A stretch of 64,000 nt of DNA from CAYNRE01 sp964399535 (GTDB taxonomy: Bacteria > Planctomycetota > Planctomycetia > Pirellulales > CAYNRE01). The stretch is from the NCBI GenBank assembly GCA_964399535.1, contig CAYNRE010000058.1, forward strand, positions 151,946-215,945, given 5' to 3'. Below the pieces are notes generated by a model. The model did not search any database. It was given only the letters and a program-made list of their open reading frames with translations, and had not been told where the DNA came from. The position numbers and the translations under genes were made by a program. The stretch's first letter is position 1, and the number at the start of each line of letters is the position of its first letter. Below, piece after piece: positions 1 to 8,247 of the stretch.

Positions 1-1488
1 GAAGGGAGGCACCGAAACCCGCTGCGATTCGTACTCCGGCAAGGGAAAACTGCCGATGGGGGTGAAGTTGACCAGGGGCAGCTCGGTCTGGGGCGCTGGC
101 GCCAGGCAGGTAACGATCGTCAGGGGCCGGGCCACGAGCTGCGCCGCTCGGCCCACGGCCCCAATCGTGCGGCTTACGCCGTTGACGTCGTCGAACGTGT
201 CGCTCACCCAGGCCCGCTGTTCGCTCTTTTGGTGGCGGTCGCCAACGGCCGGAAAATGCTCGGCCACCTGCTGCAGAAAGGCCTCGTCTTTGTGCTGCGT
301 GTGGAAGGCCGCCAGGTAGGGGGCGATGGCCAGCCCCACCGGGCCGAGCGAGGCCAGGTTTTGCAGGCTCTCGAGCACTTCGCCCCGCTGAACGTGCTCG
401 ACCAGGTTGTCGAAAAAAGCGTACCCCAACTGCTGGGTTACGCCACAAGCGGTGTGAAAGGTGCGAGCGTCGGCGGCCGCGTCGGGAGGCTGCGGCGACG
501 GCGTATCACCCGTGCGGCGCTGGCGAAGCAGATCGGAGAACTCCTCTACCAGGCGGCGCTCGACCGTGGCCGCCGAATCTTGAGCGGCGCCGTTGGCCAA
601 GACCAGGGCCGCCTTTGCGCCCCAACTCTGGGCCGCCGGCCGCTCGATCAACTGGCGAAACATTTCGCCGATCACGGTGGCCCGCCCGTCGCCTCCGGCC
701 AGAAACCGCGATTTGTAATAGCCGTACGCAATGTGATAGAAGCAGTGGGCCAGCCGCACGCTGTTGCCGTGAGTGCCCCCCATCTCGCTACGGCCCGCCG
801 CCAGATGCGCCAAAAACTCGCCGACCGTCGCGGCGGGCGGAGTTATGGTGTGGGCGGCGGCGATGTAGATCCCGCTGTGGTCGTCGCTGCCGGCCGTGAA
901 GCTCTTGCGCCAGGGTTCCGCGCCCAGCGGCGCCATGCCATGGCGATCGGCAAGGGTCTCCATCATTTCCGGCGTCAAGTGCCGGAGCACCACATTCCAC
1001 ATTTCACAGGCGCGCGCGTCGCGCGTGCCGTTCATACCCTCGAACCGGTTGAACAACAGCAGGATTTTTTCCAGGTGGTCGACCGTGAGCCGATCGTTGA
1101 CGCGGAATAACGGGTGGGCCAGCGAGTAAACAATGTTCTGTTCGACCAGGTAGTCGCGAAAGTCGTATACGTTCTCGCGCAACTCCTGGATCACCGCAAA
1201 CTGCTCGGGGCTAAACCCGAAAACCAGGCAGTGCAGCTTGCAACCGTCTTCCGGGAAGTAGGTGGTGATTTCGCTCGCGAGAAACGTGCCGGGCAAGTGG
1301 GCGATTTCCAACGCCCCCTCGATCCGGTTGTGGTCCGAGATCGTAACGAAGTCCATGCCGCGCTCCCGGGCTCGCTGGTAAATCTCCAGCGGCTCGACGA
1401 AGCTCTCCGGCGCGCCAATGCGGCGCAGAATCCACTCGCTGGGCCGGTCCGAATACTTGCTGTGGACGTGTACGTCGGCACGCGACAT
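1..1488 (-). CDS. PHP-domain phosphoesterase-like protein, C-terminus beyond window
   Basis: Visible are 496 residues from an ATG at 1488 to the window edge with no stop, so the C-terminus is missing. The N-terminus has the PHP metal-binding pattern: H7 and H9 in DVHVHS, D52-H53 in SDHN, E73, H125 in LAHPLFR and D203-H204 in SDDHSG. This fits a metal-dependent hydrolase domain of about 220 residues. The following ~270 residues are helical and have no motif I know. The last visible stretch (NFTPIGSFPLPEYESQ) looks like a linker into another domain. PHP domains fused to a glycosyltransferase occur in some bacteria, so that is one possible continuation, but nothing here proves it. The gene reads away from its neighbours and its promoter must lie in the 616-bp gap to its right. 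Confidence 0.75.
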   Translation of the reverse strand, partial: MSRADVHVHSKYSDRPSEWILRRIGAPESFVEPLEIYQRARERGMDFVTISDHNRIEGALEIAHLPGTFLASEITTYFPEDGCKLHCLVFGFSPEQFAVIQELRENVYDFRDYLVEQNIVYSLAHPLFRVNDRLTVDHLEKILLLFNRFEGMNGTRDARACEMWNVVLRHLTPEMMETLADRHGMAPLGAEPWRKSFTAGSDDHSGIYIAAAHTITPPAATVGEFLAHLAAGRSEMGGTHGNSVRLAHCFYHIAYGYYKSRFLAGGDGRATVIGEMFRQLIERPAAQSWGAKAALVLANGAAQDSAATVERRLVEEFSDLLRQRRTGDTPSPQPPDAAADARTFHTACGVTQQLGYAFFDNLVEHVQRGEVLESLQNLASLGPVGLAIAPYLAAFHTQHKDEAFLQQVAEHFPAVGDRHQKSEQRAWVSDTFDDVNGVSRTIGAVGRAAQLVARPLTIVTCLAPAPQTELPLVNFTPIGSFPLPEYESQRVSVPPF

Positions 1489-2104
1489 GAAGAATCCTTT
1501 CTTGCCAGTGGCTGCCCGGGCGGCGCCTTGCCGCCGCTTCCTTCGCTCAGGCCACGTCGGTCCGCCGCGGGGGCGGGCCACTCCTCCGTCTTTTCGCCTC
1601 GCTCGCGCCGCAACGCGGTCGGGCCACCGCCAGAATATCCAGGCGTCGTTTGCCTTCGATGAAGAGGGGGTGAAATACCCGGGTCGCGCGCCAAGGCGTT
1701 TCGTAACTCGACGACCGGCCGGCGCCCCCTAAACCCTCCGAGACCAATTTCTTGCGGCGCACCCTCGGTCTGCTCCTCCACGGCCCCAACGCGGGCTCCG
1801 CTGAGCTGGCCGATTCGCACGAAACGGCCGCCCAAGTCCACCGCTCGGCCTGTGAGATGCCTTGCTCCGCGACGCGATCCTCCCCCGTTTCGACCGGACA
1901 GACCGGTTGCGCAAGTTATTCCGCCAGGGCCGAATTGCTAGAATTTAGGCCTCGGTCCAGGGCGTTCCCCCGAGCCTGGGCCGAGCGTGGTGTATCTTTG
2001 AAATCGAATGCGCGCAGGAAGGCGATTCGCCGTCGTTCGTGCCCCGGACGGTCGATTGGGGGGGGGCGTTGGCTGGCGAAAACGCCGCAGGAGGTACCTA
2101 GGCC
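1489..2104. other. intergenic region, divergent promoters expected
   Basis: This 616-bp stretch separates a leftward PHP gene from a rightward methanethiol-oxidase-like gene. Open frames here have no recognisable protein content and overlap the neighbouring genes out of frame. A TAGAAT hexamer at 1939-1944 is a possible -10 element for the rightward gene, but no convincing -35 accompanies it. I see no RNA gene or repeat. Confidence 0.5.
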
Positions 2105-3535
2105 ATGCAGCGCCGTGATTTTCTTTGGGCCGCCGCCGGCGCGGCTTGTTTACCCCGCTGGCTGGCTGCCGCCGACCCGCACGGCCATGCGCCCAACTGT
2201 GGGCCTGGCTACGCTTCGCCCGCCGAGGCCCAGCGCGGGCCCCGTGAAAAACTGCTCTACACGTTGGCCCTGTACACCGGGTCGCCCATTCGTAAGCCCG
2301 ATTACCTGGCTACGATCGATCTGGACCCCGAGTCGGGTACCTATGGTCGGGTGATTCACCGGCTGGAAATGCCCTACTTGGGCGACGAGCTGCACCACTT
2401 CGGGTGGAACGCCTGCAGCTCGTGCCATGCCGATGCCTCGAAATCGCGCCGCTTCTTGGTCATTCCCGGGCTGAAGTCGAGCCGGATTTACATCGTCGAC
2501 ACCGAGGATCCTCGCGCGCCGAAGCTGCACCACATGATCGAGCCCGAGGAGATCAAACAGAAAACCGACCTTAGTTCGCCGCATACGGTTCACTGCCTGG
2601 CCAACGGCCAGATCATGCTCTCGATGCTGGGCGACGCAGCGGGCCAGGGACCGGGCGGATTCCTGCTGTTGGACGAAGACTTCAAGATCGCCGGCCGCTG
2701 GGAACGCGAGGCCCAGGGCATGAAGTTCAACTACGACTTCTGGTACCAACCTCGTCACAACGTGATGGTCTCGAGCGAGTGGGCGGCGCCGGTCACTTTT
2801 TTCGAGGGCTTCAACCCCGCCGAAGTGGAGCAGGGTAAGTACGGACGGCAGCTCCACTTTTGGAATTGGCAGGACCGGCGGCTGGAGCAGACCATCGACT
2901 TGGGAACCACAGGGTTGATTCCGCTGGAAATTCGTTTTCACCACGACCCCGCCAGCACCCAGGGGTTTGTCGGCGCTGCGCTGTCGAGCGTAATCTGGCA
3001 CTTCCAGCGGGGATCGTCGAAGTGGGAGGCCAACCCGATGATTTCGGTCGACTCGATCGAACAAGAGGGCTGGCCGTTTCCGGTTCCGGGCCTGATTACC
3101 GACCTGGTGCTTTCGCTCGACGACCGCTGGCTTTACTTCTCCAATTGGTTGCACGGCGACGTGCGCCAGTACGACGTAAGCGACCCGGCCCATCCGCGGC
3201 TGGCGGGCCAACTCTGGTTGGGGGGCGTGTTGGGCAAGGCCAGCGAGCTGGCGGGCCACCCCGTGACGGGCGGACCGCAGATGCTCCAGCTCAGCCTCGA
3301 CGGAAAACGGCTGTTTGTAACCAACTCGCTCTTTAGCAGTTGGGACAATCAGTTTTACCCGGCCATGAACCAGCAAGGCGGCTACCTGGTTCAGGTCGAT
3401 TGCGACACCGACCAGGGCGGGCTTTCGCTCAACGAGAAGCTGTTTGTCGATTTCAGTCAGGAACCCAACGGACCGGCCCGGGCCCACGAAATGCGGTATC
3501 CCGGCGGCGACTGTACTTCCGATATTTGGGGTTAA
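2105..3535 (+). CDS. selenium-binding protein / methanethiol oxidase family (SBP56, MtoX-like)
   Basis: The 476-aa product belongs to the SELENBP1/SBP56 family, whose bacterial member MtoX oxidises methanethiol to formaldehyde, hydrogen sulfide and hydrogen peroxide with a copper cofactor. The family hallmark HFGWNACSSCHADASKSR lies near residue 100, followed by a beta-propeller-like chain. The N-terminus MQRRDFLWAAAGAACLPRW carries a twin-arginine-type RRDFL motif and a hydrophobic stretch, so Tat export is likely, as for periplasmic MtoX. The start has a weak GGAGGTACC ribosome site upstream. Two more plus-strand genes follow at short spacing. The SCO1 and MauG-like genes that usually accompany mtoX are not seen here. 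Substrate is inferred from the family only. Confidence 0.88.
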   Translation: MQRRDFLWAAAGAACLPRWLAAADPHGHAPNCGPGYASPAEAQRGPREKLLYTLALYTGSPIRKPDYLATIDLDPESGTYGRVIHRLEMPYLGDELHHFGWNACSSCHADASKSRRFLVIPGLKSSRIYIVDTEDPRAPKLHHMIEPEEIKQKTDLSSPHTVHCLANGQIMLSMLGDAAGQGPGGFLLLDEDFKIAGRWEREAQGMKFNYDFWYQPRHNVMVSSEWAAPVTFFEGFNPAEVEQGKYGRQLHFWNWQDRRLEQTIDLGTTGLIPLEIRFHHDPASTQGFVGAALSSVIWHFQRGSSKWEANPMISVDSIEQEGWPFPVPGLITDLVLSLDDRWLYFSNWLHGDVRQYDVSDPAHPRLAGQLWLGGVLGKASELAGHPVTGGPQMLQLSLDGKRLFVTNSLFSSWDNQFYPAMNQQGGYLVQVDCDTDQGGLSLNEKLFVDFSQEPNGPARAHEMRYPGGDCTSDIWG

Positions 3536-3606
3536 GCGCCCGGGCCCGCGGGCTTCGCACGCCGCGGTTGCAGTCCGAAGCGCGCACCATTACGAGGAAT
3601 GCGAGC

Positions 3607-4254
3607 ATGCTGAACCAAGTGGTTCGACGATCGACCCTGACCCTTCTCGTGGCGGTTGGACTGGCGCCCTGGGCAACGGCTCAGCCGGCCGCGCCCGAGT
3701 TCCGATCGGGTCCGCCGACCGATTCCCAAAGCCCACTGGAAGCGACCGGTGCCTTTCTTTGGAACATCACGTCGCAGCCGCTGCACTACCGGCTCCGGCT
3801 TACCAAGGGACTGACCTGGTCCGATCAGCGGGTGCTGGGACCCGGTGAGAAGCTGGACTTTGCCCAGGAATCGGCCGGAACCTATTTGGGTACCGGCCCC
3901 ACGACCAGCCCGCGTTACCTGGTGATCGAGTACTACACGATGCAGGGCCTGATGAGCAATCGGCTATCCTCGCGATCGCTCACCAATCCCGACATGTTGT
4001 TGCCTTACTACTTCGCCGTCGAGGACGCCGACGGCGTGATCTGGCTGGTGCAAACCGCCGACCGCGCGCGGGCCGAGGCCTTGCAGACCGAGTACCGCGG
4101 CGCCAAGAAGCTGACCCCCGAACAACTGGCCGGTCGCCGCCGGCATTTTCGCATGGCGGGGCTTTGGCGGCCGCTCGTGCCCGACACGGTCGACGGACAG
4201 TTATTGCCGACCGTGTATGGTTGGCCCACAGGTTACGCCTGCCCCTGCCGCTAG
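3607..4254 (+). CDS. secreted protein of unknown function
   Basis: The ATG at 3607 has a GAGGAA ribosome site upstream and gives 215 residues. The first ~25 residues (MLNQVVRRSTLTLLVAVGLAPWATA) form a typical Sec signal peptide with an A-x-A-like cleavage site before QPAAPEF. The mature part is soluble, with tyrosine-rich segments (PRYLVIEYYTMQ, LLPYYFAVEDADG), and ends in GYACPCR. I do not recognise the family. It lies 71 bp after the methanethiol-oxidase-like gene and 48 bp before the TIGR03032-type gene, so the three may be co-transcribed. An upstream extension of the frame overlaps the preceding gene and lacks a signal peptide, so I prefer this start. Confidence 0.75.
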   Translation: MLNQVVRRSTLTLLVAVGLAPWATAQPAAPEFRSGPPTDSQSPLEATGAFLWNITSQPLHYRLRLTKGLTWSDQRVLGPGEKLDFAQESAGTYLGTGPTTSPRYLVIEYYTMQGLMSNRLSSRSLTNPDMLLPYYFAVEDADGVIWLVQTADRARAEALQTEYRGAKKLTPEQLAGRRRHFRMAGLWRPLVPDTVDGQLLPTVYGWPTGYACPCR

Positions 4255-4302
4255 GTCGCTTGCGAACCAGTGGTTGCCCCAAAGACCCAGGAACGATCGC
4301 GC

Positions 4303-5409
4303 ATGAACAGCTCTGCCCCCGCCGAAGGCCAACCGATCGGCTGTACGGTTTCCGACGCGTTTGCCTCTTGGATGAGCCAAGCCCCGGGCTGCCTGGCGAT
4401 CACCACCTACCAGGCCGGCAAAGTGGCCCTGGTCGGCTGGGACGGTCAGCAAGTGAGCCTGCTCCTGAGGCAGTTCTCCAAGCCGCTTGGGCTGGCGGCC
4501 ATGGGCAGCCAGATCGCGCTGGCCACCCGGCACGAAATAACCATGCTGGCCAACGCCCCGTTGCTGGCCGGTGATTATTTGGAGCAACAACCGGGCCGGT
4601 ACGACGCCTTGTTCGTGCCCCGGGCCAGCTTTTACACCGGCGACTTGAACGTGCACGATCTGGCCTTTGGCCGCGACGGCCTCTGGCTGGTAAACACCCG
4701 GTTTTGCTGCCTGGCGTTTCCCAGCCTGGAGTACAGCTTCGTGCCGAAGTGGAGGCCCCCGTTCGTCAGCGAGATTGTGCCCGAAGATCGTTGCCACCTG
4801 AACGGCCTGGCAATGATCGACGGCCGGCCCAAGTACGTTACCTGTTTGGGGGAAACCGATACGGCAGGCGGCTGGCGAGCCGGCAAGGCCACGGGGGGCG
4901 TGGTGGTCGACGTCGAGGCCAATGCCGTGGTGGCCCGGGGGCTGTCGATGCCGCACTCGCCCCGCTGGTACGATGGCCGCCTGTGGGTGCTCAATTCCGG
5001 ACAGGGAGAGTTGTCGCTGGTCGACCCGGCCGACGGCAAGATTACTCCGGTCTGCGGCTTGCCGGGCTATCTGCGGGGGCTGAGTTTCGTGGGGCCCTAC
5101 GCGCTGGTCGGAATGTGCCAGATTCGCGAGAAGCACATTTTCGGCGGGCTGCCCATCGAGGGGAAGCATCCGCGATTGCTCTGCGGGGTGGCGGTGGTCG
5201 ACCTCCGCGATGGTCGAGCCGTGGCGATGTTCGAGTTCAGCTCGGGCGCCCAGGAGCTATTTGAAGTCTTGTTTCTGCCGGGGGTGCGCCGCCCGATGAT
5301 CCTCAATCAAGAGCGCGAGGCAACCCGCCAGGCCTTTACCGCGCCCGACTTCTCGTATTGGCTGCGCCCCAGCAACGAGGTGCGCGACGAGCCGGCGCCC
5401 TCGGCATGA
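4303..5409 (+). CDS. TIGR03032/DUF4915 family protein
   Basis: The ATG at 4303 gives 368 residues. The chain resembles the TIGR03032 (DUF4915) family, proteins of unknown function often reported near glycosylation or peptide-modification genes. Family-like segments are FASWMSQAPGCLAITTYQAGKV near residue 25, NVHDLAFGRDGLWLVNTRFCCLA near residue 125 and LPGYLRGLSFVGPYALVG near residue 260. No signal peptide or membrane segment is visible, so it is probably cytoplasmic. The repeated short strands suggest a beta-propeller fold (inference). It is the third gene of a tight plus-strand group behind the methanethiol-oxidase-like gene. An alternative GTG start at 4270 would add 11 residues; no ribosome site favours it. 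Confidence 0.75.
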   Translation: MNSSAPAEGQPIGCTVSDAFASWMSQAPGCLAITTYQAGKVALVGWDGQQVSLLLRQFSKPLGLAAMGSQIALATRHEITMLANAPLLAGDYLEQQPGRYDALFVPRASFYTGDLNVHDLAFGRDGLWLVNTRFCCLAFPSLEYSFVPKWRPPFVSEIVPEDRCHLNGLAMIDGRPKYVTCLGETDTAGGWRAGKATGGVVVDVEANAVVARGLSMPHSPRWYDGRLWVLNSGQGELSLVDPADGKITPVCGLPGYLRGLSFVGPYALVGMCQIREKHIFGGLPIEGKHPRLLCGVAVVDLRDGRAVAMFEFSSGAQELFEVLFLPGVRRPMILNQEREATRQAFTAPDFSYWLRPSNEVRDEPAPSA

Positions 5410-5634
5410 AGCCCCTCGGGCATCGGCGCGGTCTGCATCGAGCGAGCCTCCGTGGCGATAGTGGCGTCGTGCCCCAACCCCGAGTATGGTAAGAGCACTC
5501 GCTCGGTAGAGGGCCCGAACCGGTTGGGGCCGGCCTGAATCGCCCGGTCGGGGGCCGCCCGCGCCACGATCAAGCTTGGTTGGGGGTGCCGGCACCGGGG
5601 GAATTCTTTTGGTTTTCGTGGGAAAGGAAGTTTC

Positions 5635-6336
5635 ATGCCTGGTCCTGAGCTTACGGTTGCCTGGTGGAAGAAAAACAAGCCCAAGACTCTGCTCAAGGAA
5701 CCGTTGAGCAAAGCCCTGGCCGAAGCAGCCAAGGCCGAAGCCGAGGCGGAGAAAACCCCCAGCCGAGAGAATCTAGCGCGGGCCGGCGGCGCGTTGAAGC
5801 AGGTTTACGTGGCGGTGCAACAAACCAAGGAGGCCTGCAACAAGACCTTGCACAAGGAAACGCTTGCCAACCTGCCCAAGCTCGAGGCCCAGGCCAAGGC
5901 CCGCTACGCCGTGCTGCAGTCGATGCTGAAGCGGTGCAGCGCCTTTTTGGGCGATTTTCACAAGGCCAAGGGAGCCCTGGTTAAGCTAGTCGACGCGACC
6001 GAGAAGAACCCTACCAAAGCGAATATCGCCAGTTGCGTCAAATGCCTGAAGCTGTTGCAAGATATGTGCGATCAGGCGCCGGTGGGCAGCGCCGAGACAC
6101 GCAAAACGGCCTACCTGGCCAACGCGGTCAGCGACGACCTGAAGAAGCTGGGCGAAAAGCTGGAGGAGTACAAGCTGGCCCCCAGCGCGACGGCTGACCA
6201 GGCCAAGAAGAAGCTGGCCATGAAGAAGTATATCGACTCGATTTACGGCAGCCTTCGTAAGAACATCGCGCTCTTTAAGATTCCCGGCCTGGGCGCCGAG
6301 GTGCTCGGCTACATCAAGGGAGGCGTGGTCAGCTAG
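5635..6336 (+). CDS. lysine/alanine-rich helical protein of unknown function
   Basis: The product has 233 residues and a start supported by GGAAAGGAAG just upstream. It is almost entirely predicted helix, rich in Lys, Ala and Glu, with repeated heptad-like patterns (LSKALAEAAKAEAEAEK; LPKLEAQAKARYAVLQSMLK). There is no signal peptide or membrane segment. Six cysteines are scattered (CNKT, KRCSAF, SCVKCLK, DMCDQ) without a metal motif. I do not recognise it; a soluble coiled-coil or helical-bundle protein is the most I can say. A perfect 12-bp palindrome, GGTGCCGGCACC at 5585-5596, lies 39 bp before the start and could be an operator or a transcript hairpin. Confidence 0.7.
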   Translation: MPGPELTVAWWKKNKPKTLLKEPLSKALAEAAKAEAEAEKTPSRENLARAGGALKQVYVAVQQTKEACNKTLHKETLANLPKLEAQAKARYAVLQSMLKRCSAFLGDFHKAKGALVKLVDATEKNPTKANIASCVKCLKLLQDMCDQAPVGSAETRKTAYLANAVSDDLKKLGEKLEEYKLAPSATADQAKKKLAMKKYIDSIYGSLRKNIALFKIPGLGAEVLGYIKGGVVS

Positions 6337-6415
6337 CGCGCGCCGGGGGCCGCCGAGCCGGAAACTGCCGCTGGGTCGCCACGCCCGCGCGGCCGCAACA
6401 CGCGGCCCGCCACCG

Positions 6416-7879
6416 ATGATTATGGAACACACCACGCTGGCGGCCATTGCCCTGCTCTTGGCCGATCTGGCGATTCGGATCGGGCTGTCGCTGCGCATCA
6501 TCATGCGCCGCCTGCCGGTCGGTACCACCCTGGCCTGGCTGAGCGTGGTGCTGGTAATGCCCTTTGCCGGGGCGCTGGTTTACCTGCTGATTGGCGAACT
6601 GCGGCTCGGCACCCGTCGGGTGCGCCACGCCGCGGTCATCCACCGGCCCTACTCCGCCTGGCTCAAGGGGCTCCGCGACCGGTACCCGGTCGACGAAGTA
6701 CGCTTGCCGGTCGAATCGCAGTCGCTCGAGCGTCTGACCGAGGCCGCCGCAGGTATTCCGGTATTGCCGGGCAACCACCTTGAGCTGTTGACCGCGGCCG
6801 ACGACATCTTGCGGCGGTTGATCGAGGACATCGACGCGGCCCGGGCGCGGGTGCGGCTGGAGTTCTACATCTGGCACGTCGGCGGTTTGGCCGACGACGT
6901 GGTTCAGGCATTGGTCCGCGCCGCTCAGCGGGGAGTCGATTGCCGGGTCCTGCTCGACTCGGTCGGCAGCCGGCCGTTTTTCGCCACCCCCCAGTACCAG
7001 GCCATGCGCGACGCGGGGGTTCAACTCCGCGTGGCCCTGCCCGTGGGGCTGGTGCGGATGCTGTTCGTGCGGTTCGATCTGCGGCTGCATCGCAAAATCG
7101 TGGTGATCGACGAACGCATTGCCTACACCGGCAGCCTGAACCTGGTCGATCCCCGCTATTTCAAGCAAGATGCCGGCGTCGGCCAATGGGTCGACGCCAT
7201 GGTTCGGCTGCGGGGCCCCGCGGTCGAAGCCCTGGGGGTGACCTTTCTGGAAGACTGGGAACTGGAAACCGACGAGGGCTTGGCCACCGGGCAATCGGCC
7301 GAGCAGCTCTCGGGCCAACCGCTGATCGGCACCTCCGACGTGCAGGTCGTTCCTTCGGGGCCGCTGCTCAGGCAGCACGCCATTCGCGAAGTGCTGCTCA
7401 TGGCCATCTACTCGGCCCGCCGCGAGTTGATCCTGACCACTCCCTACTTCGTCCCCGACGAGTCGCTGCTCACGGCCCTGATCTCGGCCGCCAATCGCGG
7501 CGTAAACGTTACCCTTATTGTGCCGGCGCGGGTCGATTCGCTGCTGGTGCGCTTAGCCAGCCGGGCCTATGTCGACGACCTGGTTTCCGCCGGGGTGCGG
7601 ATCTATCAGTTTCACGACGGATTGCTGCACACCAAGTCGATCACGGTCGACGGGCAGTTCAGCCTGTTCGGTTCGCTGAACCTGGACCCGCGCAGCCTGA
7701 TGCTCAACTTCGAGATCACGCTGGCGGTGTACGATCCCGAGTTCACCAACGAGCTGCGCGGCCTGCAGCACGACTACCGCGACCGCTCGGCCCAGGTTCA
7801 GCTGGACGTGCTGCGCAGGCAATCGTATCGCGAGCGGCTGACCAACAACATCGCCCGGCTCGTCTCTCCGCTGCTCTAG
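6416..7879 (+). CDS. cls: cardiolipin synthase (phospholipase D family)
   Basis: The product has 487 residues, the usual length for a bacterial cardiolipin synthase, which joins two phosphatidylglycerol molecules at the membrane. Two N-terminal membrane helices lie at about residues 5-25 and 35-60. Two PLD catalytic HKD motifs follow: LHRKIVVIDERIAYTGSLNL near residue 225 and LLHTKSITVDGQFSLFGS near residue 405. Both have the expected H-x-K-x4-D order, so the enzyme looks intact. ATGs at 6416 and 6422 are both possible starts. Neighbours are unrelated; other phospholipid genes (psd, pssA, pgsA) occur elsewhere in the window. Confidence 0.93.
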   Translation: MIMEHTTLAAIALLLADLAIRIGLSLRIIMRRLPVGTTLAWLSVVLVMPFAGALVYLLIGELRLGTRRVRHAAVIHRPYSAWLKGLRDRYPVDEVRLPVESQSLERLTEAAAGIPVLPGNHLELLTAADDILRRLIEDIDAARARVRLEFYIWHVGGLADDVVQALVRAAQRGVDCRVLLDSVGSRPFFATPQYQAMRDAGVQLRVALPVGLVRMLFVRFDLRLHRKIVVIDERIAYTGSLNLVDPRYFKQDAGVGQWVDAMVRLRGPAVEALGVTFLEDWELETDEGLATGQSAEQLSGQPLIGTSDVQVVPSGPLLRQHAIREVLLMAIYSARRELILTTPYFVPDESLLTALISAANRGVNVTLIVPARVDSLLVRLASRAYVDDLVSAGVRIYQFHDGLLHTKSITVDGQFSLFGSLNLDPRSLMLNFEITLAVYDPEFTNELRGLQHDYRDRSAQVQLDVLRRQSYRERLTNNIARLVSPLL

Positions 7880-7958
7880 CGCGCCGTTGCGCGGCGCCGC
7901 CGAACGGGGTCGTCAGGCCGACCCGCCAGGCGGGGGCAGCCGCCCGAGCGAGCGAGTG

Positions 7959-8132
7959 CTATTTCCGCCCCTTGGCCTTCTTGGGGGTGGGAGTGGGCTT
8001 GCGCTTGGCAGAGGCCTTCGGCTTGGCGGCCGCCGGCTTCTTGGCCGCCCCCTTTTTGCCCCTCGATTTGCCGAACGCCAGTTCCCAACCTTCCGAATAC
8101 CGCTTCGTCGATCCCGAGTGCAGCGTCGTCAT
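7959..8132 (-). CDS. 57-aa protein with basic Lys/Ala/Pro tail
   Basis: From the ATG at 8132 the product is MTTLHSGSTKRYSEGWELAF followed by GKSRGKKGAAKKPAAAKPKA and a further basic tail to the stop at 7959. The N-terminal ~22 residues look like a conserved short domain, and I recall similar small proteins (HSGSTKKYSEGWE-like) in planctomycetes. The tail is histone-H1/HU-like in composition, suggesting nucleic-acid binding (inference). A longer upstream in-frame start lacks the conserved-looking N-terminus as its beginning, so I prefer 8132. It sits between cls and ettA, on the ettA strand, as a probable stand-alone gene. Confidence 0.7.
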   Translation of the reverse strand: MTTLHSGSTKRYSEGWELAFGKSRGKKGAAKKPAAAKPKASAKRKPTPTPKKAKGRK

Positions 8133-8247
8133 CTGAGTCGTTCCTCGATTCGCTCCTGGCAGGGGCCAGACACGGCCCGCGACATGCCAAACTCTATAGC
8201 TAGTGGCCCTCGGCGGGCGCGTCAAGACGGTCGCGCCCCCAGAGCGG

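Noticed and set aside
5585..5596. GGTGCCGGCACC palindrome followed by a T-run as a terminator
   Set aside because: The T-run is 8-10 bases away and a gene starts 39 bp later, so terminator function is doubtful; noted only as a possible operator.
5410..5634. Sequence GAGCACTCGCTCGGTAGAGGGCCCG resembling part of a tRNA D-arm
   Set aside because: No acceptor stem, anticodon loop or T-arm can be folded around it.
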